DNA of 64,000 nucleotides from Sternotherus odoratus (taxonomy: Eukaryota; Chordata; Testudines; Kinosternidae). The stretch's first letter is position 1. Every line of letters starts with the position of its first letter. The DNA lies in the NCBI GenBank assembly GCA_032164245.1, contig JAVMKO010000002.1:63211840-63275839 (forward strand), read 5' to 3'. The position numbers were made by a program, and so were the translations under genes. The notes below the pieces were generated by a model, which searched no databases, had not been told where the DNA came from, and was given only the letters and a program-made list of their open reading frames with translations. Below are positions 1 to 11,160 of this stretch, in pieces.

Positions 1-960
1 CCCACAAGAGGAAGCAGTTGGCTTGGGCTTTGGACAATTCACATGCCCAGCTCCCACAGGCTGAATGCCCATTTTTACTCCTTTGTTTGGAGCACTGGTT
101 CATCATTAATCCATCCTCTCCATCTCCCTATTCCTTTGGGGACAGACTGGCCTGCTTTTACAATGCTTGGGACTTGATTATCTCAGACAGCTGAGTCCTA
201 AACACTGTCAGATCAGACGATACAATCTAGTTCCATTCCATGCCCCTCCCCCCTTCTGCTTCCCTTTCCTGTCCCTCTTCAGGGTCCTCTTTCACGAGAC
301 ACTGCTCATCAAGCATGTCAGTCCTGTTGAAATTTGGAGTGGCAGAGGAAGTTCCACTGGAATACTAGGGCCACGACTTTTACTCCTGGTACTTCCTGAT
401 ACCAAAATCCAAGGGCTGGAAAAGATCTATCAAATTTAGCAGCCTCAAAAAAATCCATCGAGTGCATGGTTATTCTGTTGGCTATCTGCCCCACACTGTC
501 TCAGAATGATTGGTTTGCTGTCCTGGACCTTTTAGGATACTTAGTTTCATGTGGCCATTCTACTGAGCCACAGGAAGTTTCTGCATTTTCTGGTGGCAGA
601 ATGCTGCACTTCTCCTGTTTTGGCCTCTCTTCTGCCCTCTGAGTTTTTACCAAATGCATAGGGGTGCTCATGGCATATCTCAGGAAGAAGGAAATCCACA
701 TCTTCCTGTACCTCAATTACTGGTTGCTGAAGGACAGCTCTGAAGAGGAGGTTCTTGCCCATGTTGACACCATGTTGCATTTTCTTGACATCCTGTCCCT
801 CTATCTCAGAAAACCACATTCCTGATAGCCATCATTTAAGCAAGAAGAGCTTACACTCGGTTTTCTGAAGACAAGATCTTTTATCCAAGGTGGTCTCTCA
901 GTTTCATCTGAATCAGGTAGTGTATTTACCTGGGTTTGTCCCTAAGGCTCCCAGAAGAGC
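1..960 (+). mobile_element. DIRS-like retrotransposon remnant a (RT fused to recombinase tail by deletion)
   Basis: This block aligns by eye with the DIRS element at 41.46-43.76 kb, beginning with the same cccacaagaggaagcagt. About 330-800 carries the reverse-transcriptase region: the LIPKSK-like block, then ALDLQD-like and YxDD-like blocks, scattered over frames. The catalytic YLDD is read as YLNY at about 700-712. After about 800 the sequence jumps to the recombinase region (tctcagaaaaccacattcctgatagcc), matching 43160 onward, so about 900 bp are missing. It ends near 960. It is cut by the window start and cannot be functional. Confidence 0.75.
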
Positions 961-1934
961 AGCACCTTCCTTTTTAAAAAATGAAACATGTTGATTTGTG
1001 TCGGAAAAGGCAATATTCATTTGTCAGTGTCTGTTTAATATGTAGTAAACCATTTCGAATGACAAAATTGTTACTGACAGTTGACTGTACATATAGGATT
1101 TCAGATATATGGTTCTCAAACTCCTCTAAGTTGGCTGTTAAAGACATTGAGATGTATTGTGAAGGTAAAAATGTTTCAAGGTGTTCATTCTGAATGACAG
1201 AATTTTACTAATAAATTTGTTTTCTCTGGTGTAACATAATTTTTAAAGTTGTAACAATGATTGCAATATACCTTAATATATACACTTTTTAAAAATGTAA
1301 ATATCTTCTTGATTTGCAAGGTTGAGAACTAAAACACTATAGCATATGAAGCACTGATAAATTATAGTCTCACAAATTGCTGTTTATGCTGAAACATCTT
1401 TCATTTCTGTGATTAAACCCCCACTGTATTTTAGGCATTTAGGGTTTGAATCAACCAAAAATAGTCACTGTGGCTGCTGGAAATTCTAGAAGCCTTGTTT
1501 GCTGGCATCTGTGGACAAAAATTATAGTAGTAGTAATAATACAATGCATTCATACAGTTGTCTTGACAAAAAGGCTGAGGTGCTTTTACAATTCATGCAA
1601 TTAAAAATAATATTCAATAAATACCTTTTAAAGTTTGATTTTAAAAATAAAACAGATTTGACTTTCCATTTATCAAAAGGAAGCCAATTACATAACTTGT
1701 CAATAAATATTATGCGGCAGAGGTGAAATCCTGGCTCCCGTTGACTTCAGTGGCAAAACTCCCATTGACTTCAGTAAGGCAAGGATTTCATCCCAGATTT
1801 TAAGCAGTGGCCACCCTTTCTGTTCTTGCAATTTGACTTTTTTAAACCTGCCGCACACAATAGCTTGGTCTCCTGCTGGCTGTAATACTTTTGTCTAATT
1901 CTGGTAGTTGTGCTTGGTATGGAACTGCCTGGGT
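961..1934. other. intron sequence, A/T-rich, nothing recognised
   Basis: No open coding region, repeat end or RNA gene that I can support. Short reading frames here have no motif and no splice sites in phase with the host gene. From 2012 to exon A is similar A/T-rich intron. Confidence 0.5.
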
Positions 1935-2011
1935 TGTGTTTAGTGGCCTGTGTTGTACAGGTCGACTAGATGATCTGGTAGTCCCTTCTACCCTTAAATT
2001 GTAGGTTCATA
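1935..2011 (+). repeat. CR1 LINE 3' tail
   Basis: The run from ggcctgtgttgtacagg through gactagatgatctgg and tcccttctacccttaa is the characteristic 3'-untranslated end of sauropsid CR1 elements, in sense orientation. The element is severely 5'-truncated and has no ORF. Confidence 0.7.
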
Positions 2012-2584
2012 ATGGGTGGCCCAGATGAAGCGCTACAGACTGTAGTTTAAACATTTTAATATTTTATGTAGGTGTATAAATCAGAACAGCAGACCTTGAC
2101 CTCAGAGACTCTTTTATGGAAATAATTTATCCTTAGTGCTTGAAGCATTTTTTGTAGCAGCTTTTCACAGAGTGGAATTTTGACTAAGTCTAAATGCTCA
2201 TTGTAAGATAATGATATTGAGACCTCACTGAGTTTTATCTGAGTTACAGATGTTTTAATAAGTTACTTTCTCTGAAAAAAAAAATTACATTAAAGGGATC
2301 TAGAAGAATTTTGTAGTTGTACTCTTCTCTGGATAGTATCCCCATAAGCAAATGAGAGGTTATATCGTCAACCATTTTACTATAGTCTGAATCTGAAATA
2401 AAGTAAGGGGAAAATACTATTGAAAGTGCCAGTTCTGTGTTGCAAGTAATTGTGTATACTCTGGTATATGTGAATAGGACAGCTTTATGTTGAGAACTTA
2501 TCTGAAGGTGTGTTTGTGTGTGTTAACTTAGAATGATATATATATACTTTTATATGTAACTTTAAAAAATGTATTTTGAAACAG

Positions 2585-2781
2585 CAGGACTTTAACCTTA
2601 AAGCAGGAAACGGAAGCAGTGTTATCAGAGGTCATTAAGCTGATTAAGCGGCTAGAAGCTGAACGTAAAGAGGCTGAAGAAGCTTTGAAGCGGGAAAAAC
2701 AGCGAAAGAAAAAGCTTGCAATGAAAATTGATTGCATGTCAATTTGGAGGCTTCAACAATTCCCTATAGCTGTACAAAAAG
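2585..2781 (+). CDS. CCDC178: CCDC178-like exon A
   Basis: The reading frame opens after an in-frame TGA at 2577-2579 and runs to the donor at 2782 (AAAG|GTATTG). It encodes QETEAVLSEVIKLIKRLEAE, then a basic stretch EKQRKKKLAMKI, then MSIWRLQQFPIAVQK. The acceptor is a tandem cagcag, so the exon may start at 2585 or 2588; both keep the phase and differ by one arginine codon. The polypyrimidine tract is weak. The exon ends in phase 1, and the split codon is completed as GAA by exon B. Confidence 0.8.
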
Positions 2782-2945
2782 GTATTGTGATTAAAACAAA
2801 CAGATTTCATTCAGTTGTAGTCTGCCTATTGAGAGGGAGAGAATAATCCAATACAGTTAGACTGGAGTCCCATTAGCTTTTCTAGCACTGAAGTAAACTA
2901 TTGACTTACTGTTAGCAATTTGGTTTACTTAAACAATTATGCAGG

Positions 2946-3385
2946 TGTTGCAGGGGGCTTATCTCATTGCCGGGAGAAACGAGACTTCACACAGGTGGCT
3001 AGTTGGAAAGTGGTGAGTTTATTGGAGGGAGCGGCATTACCGTGCTGGGGGGCTTCCCGGCCAGCACTGCCGTGCTACAAGATGTCTGACACACCCAGGC
3101 GATGTCCAAAGAAGAAGCCCAAAGAGGAAGCTCAACAAACAGGGGCGTGTCAGCACAGATATACCCATACTCATTTACATCTCATACATACTCATTAATA
3201 GCAAGCAGCAAGCTAATTGGTCACAGGCTGTTCAGCACTTGTTGATTACGCAGTCATGCCTCAGTTTCCCCATTTAGTTTCCCACGCATTCATTCTCACA
3301 CAGATGGGGTAAACACTCATACAGCTGGGAACTTGTTCCCAAACACACAGATAACAACAAGGTCATTTTCAGATTAATACCACCA
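2946..3385 (-). mobile_element. probable solo LTR, minus orientation
   Basis: The block begins TGTTGCAGGGGGC on the + strand and is distinct from the flanking A/T-rich intron. Read on the minus strand it contains AATAAA (about 3019-3024) in a CCAATAAACTCACC context about 75 bp from its end, the layout of an LTR R/U5 region. No internal genes are present. The far border and target duplication were not resolved, so the left coordinate in minus orientation (about 3385) is approximate. Confidence 0.45.
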
Positions 3386-3403
3386 TTACGCCCTCTCCTG
3401 GAG

Positions 3404-5202
3404 TTGACTCAGAAGTGGTTGCCCATCACAATTTCTTCCAGTCCTAACAGCAGGAAAAAAATTGAAGATATGATGGAACAATTGAGCATTTATTTAGGAA
3501 ATAGCATGAGTGCACAAAACAGTCTACAAATATTTCAAAGGAATGAACATTGGGAAGAGGAAGGAATTATTCATGGTGATGCAGGGAATGTGAACTAGGA
3601 TCAAAAATATATGGATATGGCATTTGGGAAGGAGGGCAGGCGGTTATACAGTGGATCCAGCGGTGGTTTGTGCTCGGGCTGCCTTTCCCGCATCAGATCC
3701 TCCAGATATCTGAGCCTGTCCATTTGCTTCCCCATTAGCTTGAGCATGGCATCTGCCTCCTCTCATCACTTATATTTAACGCTTTCCTGGACTCTGCCAT
3801 TGTTTGCCTGCACACATTCAGCTTGGCCCTATCGGTGCGGGAGGACTGCATGAGCTCAGAAAAGATGTTATCACGAGTGAGTTTTTTCGCCTTCTGATCT
3901 GGGATAGCCTCTGGGACGGAGATGATAGCGGGAGCGTAGAAACATTTGCAACTGCAGGAGGGAAAAAAGGGAGAGTAGAATTTAAAAAGATACATTTTAG
4001 AGAACAAAGGGGAGACTCTTTCAGAGTGAATCAAGCAATTCAAACCACACAGCACATGTTCATTCGGTACAAGGTCTCATTTTGCCTCTTATATTGAGTG
4101 CCTGCTGGTTTGGTGTGAGACATCACATGCGGCTGGGCAACAGAATTCAGCTTGCAGGCAGCCATGGTAAGCCCAAGGGTGACAAGGGTTTGGCTTCTTC
4201 CGCCTTCATTACGTGTGGGAATGCTTTCAAACTGCGGGGCCTTTCTTTCCCATACCAATCAATTCCTGGTGGGTTGGCCATTTAAATGGAGGCCCTTCAG
4301 TTTTCATGCAGGTGTGCAGCACAACCACCCTCCCCAATTCTCTGGGATGATCACTTCATCTCTCTCCCCACCATGTGGCTATCATCGGGGTGAGCCCTTT
4401 CAGCCAAATGCAAACAGCTCAGCAAGAACAGGCACCTCTGACTTTTTCCTTAAACACATTCCCCTATTTCAACTAGGTAACCATGAATGATATCACCCTT
4501 CTGAGGCTAACACAGAGAGATAAAGAATGAATGTTGTTTGAATGCGCCCAAAACCCAGGAGCTTTCACTGCCATGCTCGATGCTGCAATGATTCCAGACT
4601 ACTTACTACTGGCTTGGCATGGTAAAGTGTCCTACCTTGGAGGACAGAATAAAGAAGACCTCCCCAGAAACCTTCTGCAAAGGCTTTTAGAGTACTTCAG
4701 GAGAGCTTCATTGAGATGTTCCTGCAGAATTCCCACTCCTTCCCCAGACACATTAACAGATTCTTCTCCCCATACTACAACCAGATCCAGTACCTCCTGC
4801 TCGGTCAATTCTGGAGCTCTTTTGCGATTCTGGGAATGCATGGTCTCTTGTGATGATGAGCTCGCCACGCTGGCCAAACAGGAATGAAATTGAAAAGTTC
4901 CCAGGGCTTTTCCTGTGTACCTGGCTAGCGCATCTGAGTTGAAAGTGCAGTCTAGAGCGGTCACAATGGAGCATTCTGGGATAGCTCCCAGAGGCCAATA
5001 TCGTTGAATTGCATCCACAGTGCCCCAAATTTGAACCAGTGAGGTCGATTTTTACTCTACTCCCCTTGCCGGGGAGGAGTACAGAAATCAATTTTAAGAG
5101 CCATTTAAATCTACAAAATGGGGTTGGTCGTGTGGACGGATTTAGTTTTAATTTGACCTAACGCGGCTAAATTTGACCTAATCGCGTACTGTAGATCAGG
5201 CC
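3404..5202 (-). mobile_element. PIF/Harbinger-like element remnant with Myb/SANT-type ORF
   Basis: On the minus strand, about 4870-4755 encodes RKRAPELTEQEVLDL followed by a WGEES block, the start of a Myb/SANT-like DNA-binding domain of the kind found as the second ORF of PIF/Harbinger transposons. About 3900-3740 on the same strand encodes KKLTRDNIFSELMQSSRTD then RQTMAESRKA, the C-terminal conserved stretch of the same protein type. The middle is rearranged, and no DDE transposase was seen. The right end (ggcctgatctacag in reverse) resembles the GG-CTG-TCTACAC ends of the other PIF-like copies in this window. The left end was not found. Confidence 0.55.
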
Positions 5203-6698
5203 AAAATTAGACTAAAGTAAAATAATGTTTTTAGGAATAAGTAAAATGTAGAATACTTAGATAAAGAACTTATTAATATTTAGTGGGAGCTGTTCTATTT
5301 ATTATAGGATGTTGGAACTCAAATATCTAGAAGGTGTTCATAGGTTTAGGAAAGATGTGTACTGAGAAGCCTGTTGATATTCTTTGTCTCTGCTGCAAAC
5401 AAAAAAACACAACACCCCACCATAGTCATCAAAGATATTGCAATATTTTATTGTTAATTATACTCAAAATTCCCTCTTTACATTTATTTTGTGAATTAAA
5501 GGTGAACCATTTTATGTAGTATAGTACCTTTGTTGTAACTTCCTTTTAACTGTGACAGCAGTTTAAAAGTTAAAAAGAAAACAAGAGTTTGGAAAGGAAA
5601 CTCTCCTAGAATAAGAATGAAAGGGTACAAGTAGGCACTTTTTTTAGAAAAAATAATTTGTGTTTGAAGCCTAATCTTGAACCAAAACTGTTAATTTTAT
5701 AATAGAAGTTTTTCTGTAGTTTTTCTTTTAAGATGCTTTTTTAATTTGAAACTGATTATTAATCTGCATCTTTATTCGGGATGAGTTTTAATACAATTAA
5801 GTTTAACTATTTTGCCTTTGTGTGGTAGTAACTTATTAAATGTAAAAAAAAAATGTGACATGTTGCTAATTTGTCTACTCACTGTCTCATGCTTTTTTTG
5901 TTTTTCCTAACCTATCATTGATAATCAGTCTGATTTTTAATTGTCGTTAGACAACGACTGAGAGTGGCTTTGGAAACAGGAGACTGTTCAGACCTTATCC
6001 GCTTCCAAACAGTGCCTTTGTTCTTCCGAAGGGCAATATGTCAGGCAAGCAAAACATAATGTTACTTTTACAAACATTTTGAGGAAAGAGGAGGTATTTG
6101 GGCAGAAGGTCATCAGGCTCACAATTCATTCACAGAGTGATTCAGAACTACTTTAGGGAGAAATTTGTGCCACAACTGAAACACCAGTTTATCGAGTAAG
6201 AATTTCAAGAATGGGGAAACTTATAACTATGGATTTTAATTCTTCAATACAATAATTCAGGATTATAGCTACTAAATGGGTTACTTTCTCAGTCAACAGC
6301 TGTAAAGATACTTTAAATCATATTCATGTGTTGCCATATGGACATTAATTTCAGTATACTTGTCTACACTTTGATTAGGAATATGAAATGTTTGGAACAT
6401 GAAATATAATTAACACATTTTCAGTTTTGTTAATAGATGCAGTGATATACTACTTTAGAACCCCATGCTGATTTTTTTTTTAATGTAAGAGAACTCTGAA
6501 ACTCCACTGCTTGGAGTTGCATCACCAAAGCCTGCTGATGAGATTCTTTCCTTGTATTAACTTGTATTGTCATCATTATGGGTGTTATTTATTAAAATGC
6601 AAAAACTTTGCTAAAGTGGAGTTAAGCAGGAGAATGCGTATCTGTAAATTCAGGGTAAAAAACAACAGGGTGTTGTCTTTATCTCAAGCATTACAAAC
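5203..6698. other. intron sequence with no supported feature
   Basis: A/T-rich intron. A 95-bp open stretch after a ttag at 5950 looks briefly exon-like, but it has no usable donor and the host exons on either side already join without it. Nothing else was recognised. Confidence 0.5.
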
Positions 6699-7134
6699 TG
6701 TGGCAGGGTGGGCCTGATCCAGCCTGTCGCCCCTTTAAGAGGGAGAAAAGCCCTCTGCAAACCTCCTTGCAGAGAAGCCTAATTAGCCACCTGGGCTGCA
6801 GGGCAATCAGCCTGGACGAGTGGCACCTGGCAGCCTCCTCAGGGGGATAAAAGGCCTGCCAGGAAGCAATCCCAGTGTGGTGGGGATGGTATAGAGTGTG
6901 GTGTGGTTTGAGCTATTCAGAGCTGTGTGTTAGGAACTATTTAGAGTTGTAAACTGTAAGCTGGACTATATAGAGTCTGTAGAGCTGGGAGCTGTAGAGC
7001 TGTAAGTTGAAGAACTGTACAAAGCTGTATATATTGGTGGTGGGGTCCTGCACTGTTAATTAAAGAGCACTGTTTGACGCAAAGAAGGGTTTCCTGCCTG
7101 TTCCTGAGGAGGGGTGAGAGAGCGGTCTGTCACA
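6699..7134 (+). mobile_element. solo LTR (436 bp)
   Basis: Starts TGTGGCAGGG and ends TGTCACA, so it has TG...CA ends with TGTG/CACA inverted tips, flanked by the 4-bp repeat aaac (6695-6698 and 7135-7138). A TATA-like ggataaaagg lies at about 6845, and an attaaag poly(A)-like signal at about 7060 fits plus orientation. No internal retroviral genes are present. It was probably left by recombination between the two LTRs of an endogenous retrovirus or Gypsy-like element. Confidence 0.65.
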
Positions 7135-7611
7135 AAACCCAGGAATTTCATAGTTAAAGTGTAGCAAGATCCTTCTGAACCTGGCATGAGACCCTGCATC
7201 TTCCCAAGTTTCACGTCTATTTCAGTTATTCGCTGATTCCCAGCATTCCTGGCTCCAAGCAGTCAGTTCACTGCAGTTGACCTAACCCACTGGCTATGCC
7301 CCCAAAATCGACCCCTTTCACAGTATAAATCAAGAGAGTCTCTAGTTCAAAAAGAATAATTTTGGGGAAATTCTGTGATCTATGTTCTACTTCAGGTCAC
7401 ACTGGATAATCACAATCACTTCTGGCCTTGGAATCTTTGAATTCTGGGCTGTACTCTTAATTTGTCCTCCCCTTTCAGGAATAACTGCACGCTCTTAGAT
7501 GGCCAGCTTACTGTATGATGTAAGTGTACACTTAAGAAATGCAAACATGTTGAGGTATAGAAATGCACAGTTAAAGCATTCAGCCTTAAATTCTGTCCTC
7601 CATTGATGCTA

Positions 7612-7651
7612 TATATATATAGATATAGATATATCTATATCTATATATATA
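7612..7651. repeat. 40-bp perfect AT palindrome
   Basis: Alternating TA/GATA sequence centred between 7631 and 7632 reads identically on both strands from 7612 to 7651. It is a microsatellite-derived perfect palindrome able to extrude as a cruciform. Confidence 0.85.
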
Positions 7652-7744
7652 CACTGATGATATAATGGTATAATTAAGGCATTTTAGTGTTTGTCCTAGA
7701 ATAGATGTGGACACAGTCACTTTCTGCCAAAGAAAGGCAATCTG

Positions 7745-9020
7745 AAATTGTGTCAAAATTCCCAGACCATAAGCTTATTCAGCCATCCCTGCAAAGTGAT
7801 GCTGAAAGTCATATTGAACAGATTGAAACTGCAAGCGGAGACTATCATTGCTGAAGAACAGGCTGGCTTTTGTGTTGAAAGAAGTATCACAGGACAGATT
7901 TTCAACCTTTGTGTTTTATGTGAGAAATACTTACAACACCAGGAGGACATCTACATGTCTTTATTGACTTCAAGAAGGCATTTGATAGAGTATGGCATGA
8001 AGCTCTCTTATTGTAAGCTTATTCTTACCATTAAACAACTGTAAGCCAAGGCCAGTAGTGCAGTTCTCATCAATGGCACAATAGGAGAGTGGTTTTGCAC
8101 CACTGCTGGAGTAAAGCAAGGCTGCCTTCTTTTGCCCACACTGTTCCACATCTACTTGGAGTGCATAATAATTGATGCGCTAGAAGATCACACTCAGCAC
8201 TAGGGGGTGAACACTCTCAAATCTTTGATTTGCTGATGATATTGATGGCTTGGCAGGCAGCGAAGATGAACTTGCCAACCTTGTGAAATGATTGGATGAA
8301 ACCTCTGCAAAATACGGCATGGAAGTCTGTGCAGAGAAAACCAAGCTAATGATCAACAAATGTGACAGGAGCAGCTCACATATCACTCTCAATGGATGAG
8401 AGCTGGAGAGAGTGGAACAGTGCAAGTATTTGTGGGCAATCATCACTGGTGAAGGACCCAAGACAGAAATTCTGGCAAGAACTGTGCAAACAGCAGCAGT
8501 GGCAAAGATAAAGCCCATTTGGAGGAATAAGAACATCTTCCTGGAATCCAAACTTAAACTGCTACACGCATTGGTTATCTCAATTTTTCTGTGTACGTGC
8601 AAGACATGGACCTTTACGGCAGAACTTGAATGGAAAATATGGGTATTAGAATTGAGATACTTCCGTAAAATCCTGGGCATCTCCTACTTCGACCATATCA
8701 TTAAGGAACAGGTCCACATCATCATCACCCAATGTGCTGGGTCATATGAAGACCCCCTAATGACAGTGAATAACCGCAAGCTGAAGTGATATGACCATGT
8801 AACAAGATCATCTGTCCTATCCAATATCATCATCCGAGGGACAGTACAGGAGAAAAGAAGAGGTAAACAGAAGAAGAGATGGATTGACAACATAAAAGAA
8901 TGGACAGGAATGGACTTCATGGAGACTCGAGCACTGACACACAATCGTCAAGGGTGGTGACAATTGGTTGATGGTGCTCCAGCTACCAATGTGATATGGG
9001 AGTGATGATGATGAAATTCT
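7745..9020 (+). pseudogene. non-LTR retrotransposon reverse-transcriptase remnant
   Basis: The translated frames give, in order: VILNRLKLQAETIIAEEQAG (RT fingers); a degraded DFKKAFDRVW block; GVKQGCLL with a neighbouring LFHIYLE; the catalytic FADDIDGLA (FADD at 8229-8240); then EWKIWVLELRYFRKILGISY and a terminal basic RRGKQKKRWIDNIKEW block. Several stops and frameshifts break it. The 3' end is a short gatgatgat run, a microsatellite tail typical of some LINEs. The clade is uncertain (L2, Rex or RTE-like); it is not the CR1 tail type seen elsewhere. Only the RT half is present, as usual for 5'-truncated LINE copies. Confidence 0.75.
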
Positions 9021-9629
9021 GTGATGCTGGCAGCAGAAACTAGGAAATATGAATTGTCTTGACAGCTACTGGACGAGTTTTTTAGTTTAGAAGTTGTGCC
9101 ACCAATAGTCTATCACTGGAGTTGCTTTCAGAAATACAAAAGCAAGTTGAATTTGGCATGTCACTTGTATTCAATGCAGAAAGAAAACAGACTTTGAATC
9201 TGATCAGAAATCATCATATTCTCTCTCATCTATAGCCACCAGAGCAAGCACGTTCTCCAGCAATTGGTTCTGTCGCATTGTTTGCTTGAGAACACACAAG
9301 CAAGATAAGCTTCTTAAAATACAAACATTTGAGAGCGCAACCAATCAAAGGGAGACAGCACTTCAAAGAAGAGATGATGACATTTTGCACAGAATGTTGG
9401 TGGAAGACTTTATTGTTTAGGATGCATTTTATCCTGCAGCATGGTTTTATTCCTAATTGAGTAAAATGAATCTTAAAGCAAAATCATCTAGTTATACTGC
9501 AGCATTACAGTCACCTTGTGACATTGCATTTCATCAGCTGATTGGAGAGAGACAATGATCTTTGGTACAACAAGAAGGCTCTTCTCCAGTCCAAGTTGCT
9601 ACAAAGATCTAAAGCCCTATTTCCCTAAG
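9021..9629. other. intron sequence, nothing recognised
   Basis: Ordinary intron with no ORF motif, repeat terminus or RNA structure that I can support. Confidence 0.4.
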
Positions 9630-10525
9630 ATGTAGAAACTGGAAGCTACTCCAGTAGTGAAGGGCCAAAATCCCAATAATAAGATCTTGACCACCGTATC
9701 TGTTAAGAATCTTTCACATAGGCCCATACTCCATGGCCTAGTCTGAGGCATGAGGCCTAGTTTACAATGGCCAAAGAGAGGCTGGAATAAGCAGGAAACA
9801 ACCGTGTTTGTTTTAACTATATATAAAATAAGCTGAGACTGCATAACTACAGGTGGAGAGCAGTAATTGGGAGGCTTATCATGAGTTATAGACACATAAC
9901 TCACTGAGAGGAGCCTTAAAGTCTGCTCCCTTGTCCAGGAAGAGATAACGGTACATACTCCCTGAATGTCGACCAGGCTTCATGGAGAGGCCTAACAGGA
10001 CAGCATGAGTTATGGCATCCTTCCTCACAGATGCCAGTCCTAGTTTGCAGAAATGCATTGGTAAACCATATATGATTGTCATTGCTGTGCACTATTTACT
10101 GTTCTTTTTGTTTTAAGACCCTATATGAATGTACCCGTGGGCCAACCTGTCTGGAAAGAGCCACCATCATGTCTATGAATCTGAAATCAGAATTTAACTT
10201 ACACATTGCAAGAGGAGAATTTTGAGGGATAAGATCTATGTATTAGAAAACATGGTAACCTGAGTTATGGGTGGATCCATTATGTAATCTTGTAGACTAT
10301 TGGTTTATTGTGCTAATTTTGTCTTGCTACTAGAACCTACATAGGGGCTTGGGAACTCCCGCCCCATCGCTTCTCTCTGTCCATCGGCACCCTATCTAGT
10401 CTATTGTCATCAATTGCTTAGCAGTGTTTCACTGAGTCTAATAAGAGAAGTGACACTCTGCCAGTGCTGTGCATAATAAACCCTCGTGCTTGACTCTACA
10501 TGGTGTAAAACCTCTGTTTCTTCAA
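9630..10525 (+). mobile_element. LTR-like block, plus orientation
   Basis: The block starts tgtagaaactgg and ends ctctgtttcttca. It contains a tatataaaataag TATA-like run near 9820 and an aataaaccctcg poly(A) signal near 10475, about 50 bp from the end, the order expected of an LTR. It has no coding capacity and no clear target duplication, so the borders are tentative. Confidence 0.4.
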
Positions 10526-10757
10526 GTAGCAAATTACAGGCAAGATAAAAATACTATGATTCTGCAGTATTGTTGCATGGACAAGATAGCCAAGGCAAAT
10601 CTACCCTTGTTCTGTGCAGCATAATCCTATCAGCTAATATGATTTAGGCTGCTAGTAATCTGAAGCAGAAATTTTAAATCATCCAAATGTTTTGTGGATG
10701 TTCTGGCCAGTGAACCTGATGAACAGCTTTCAAATGAACTAGTGGTTTTATATAATA

Positions 10758-11150
10758 CAGTAAAACCTCAATTTAACGGACCTCGGATGCAACGGACAAA
10801 ATTTCTGAGCAAGTCTGATGCATCCCAAATCCATTTCTCGCGGGCTGGCTGCCGGCTCCCGGCTGCCACCTGGGTCACAGCGGGTGGGCTGGCTGACTGT
10901 TCACAGCGGGTCACAGCGGGTGGGCTGGCTGACGGCTCCCGGCAGCCGGGACCCGGGCGGGCTGGCTGACGGTTCCCCGCTGCCGCCTGGGTCCCGGCAG
11001 CGGGCGGGCTGCGGAGCTGCTGCTCCGACCCTGTGGCGGTCGGACGGCTGCTCCGACAGCTCGGTTTTTTTATTATTATTAAATAACGGACTTTTTCATT
11101 TAACGGACACCCCCTCGCTCGAATTAGTCCGTTAAATGGAGGTTTCACTG
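10758..11150 (+). mobile_element. pogo/Tigger-like MITE, type 1 (copy 1)
   Basis: The terminal inverted repeats CAGTAAAACCTC...GAGGTTTCACTG are flanked by TA on both sides (10756-57, 11151-52). The inner ends carry the aacggac motif facing inward on both arms. The core is a GC-rich run of ctggctgcc/gctcccgg units. No transposase is present. The TA duplication and CAGT ends fit the Tc1/mariner-pogo group. Confidence 0.85.
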
Positions 11151-11160
11151 TACCATTTAA

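Noticed and set aside
5951..6045. Open stretch after a ttag that looks like an additional exon (TTESGFGNRRLFRPYP...)
   Set aside because: No GT donor in a suitable place, no coiled-coil character, and exons A and B already complete a shared codon without it.
8180..8680. 166-codon minus-strand reading frame
   Set aside because: It is the antisense shadow of the LINE reverse-transcriptase remnant, which has readable catalytic motifs on the plus strand.
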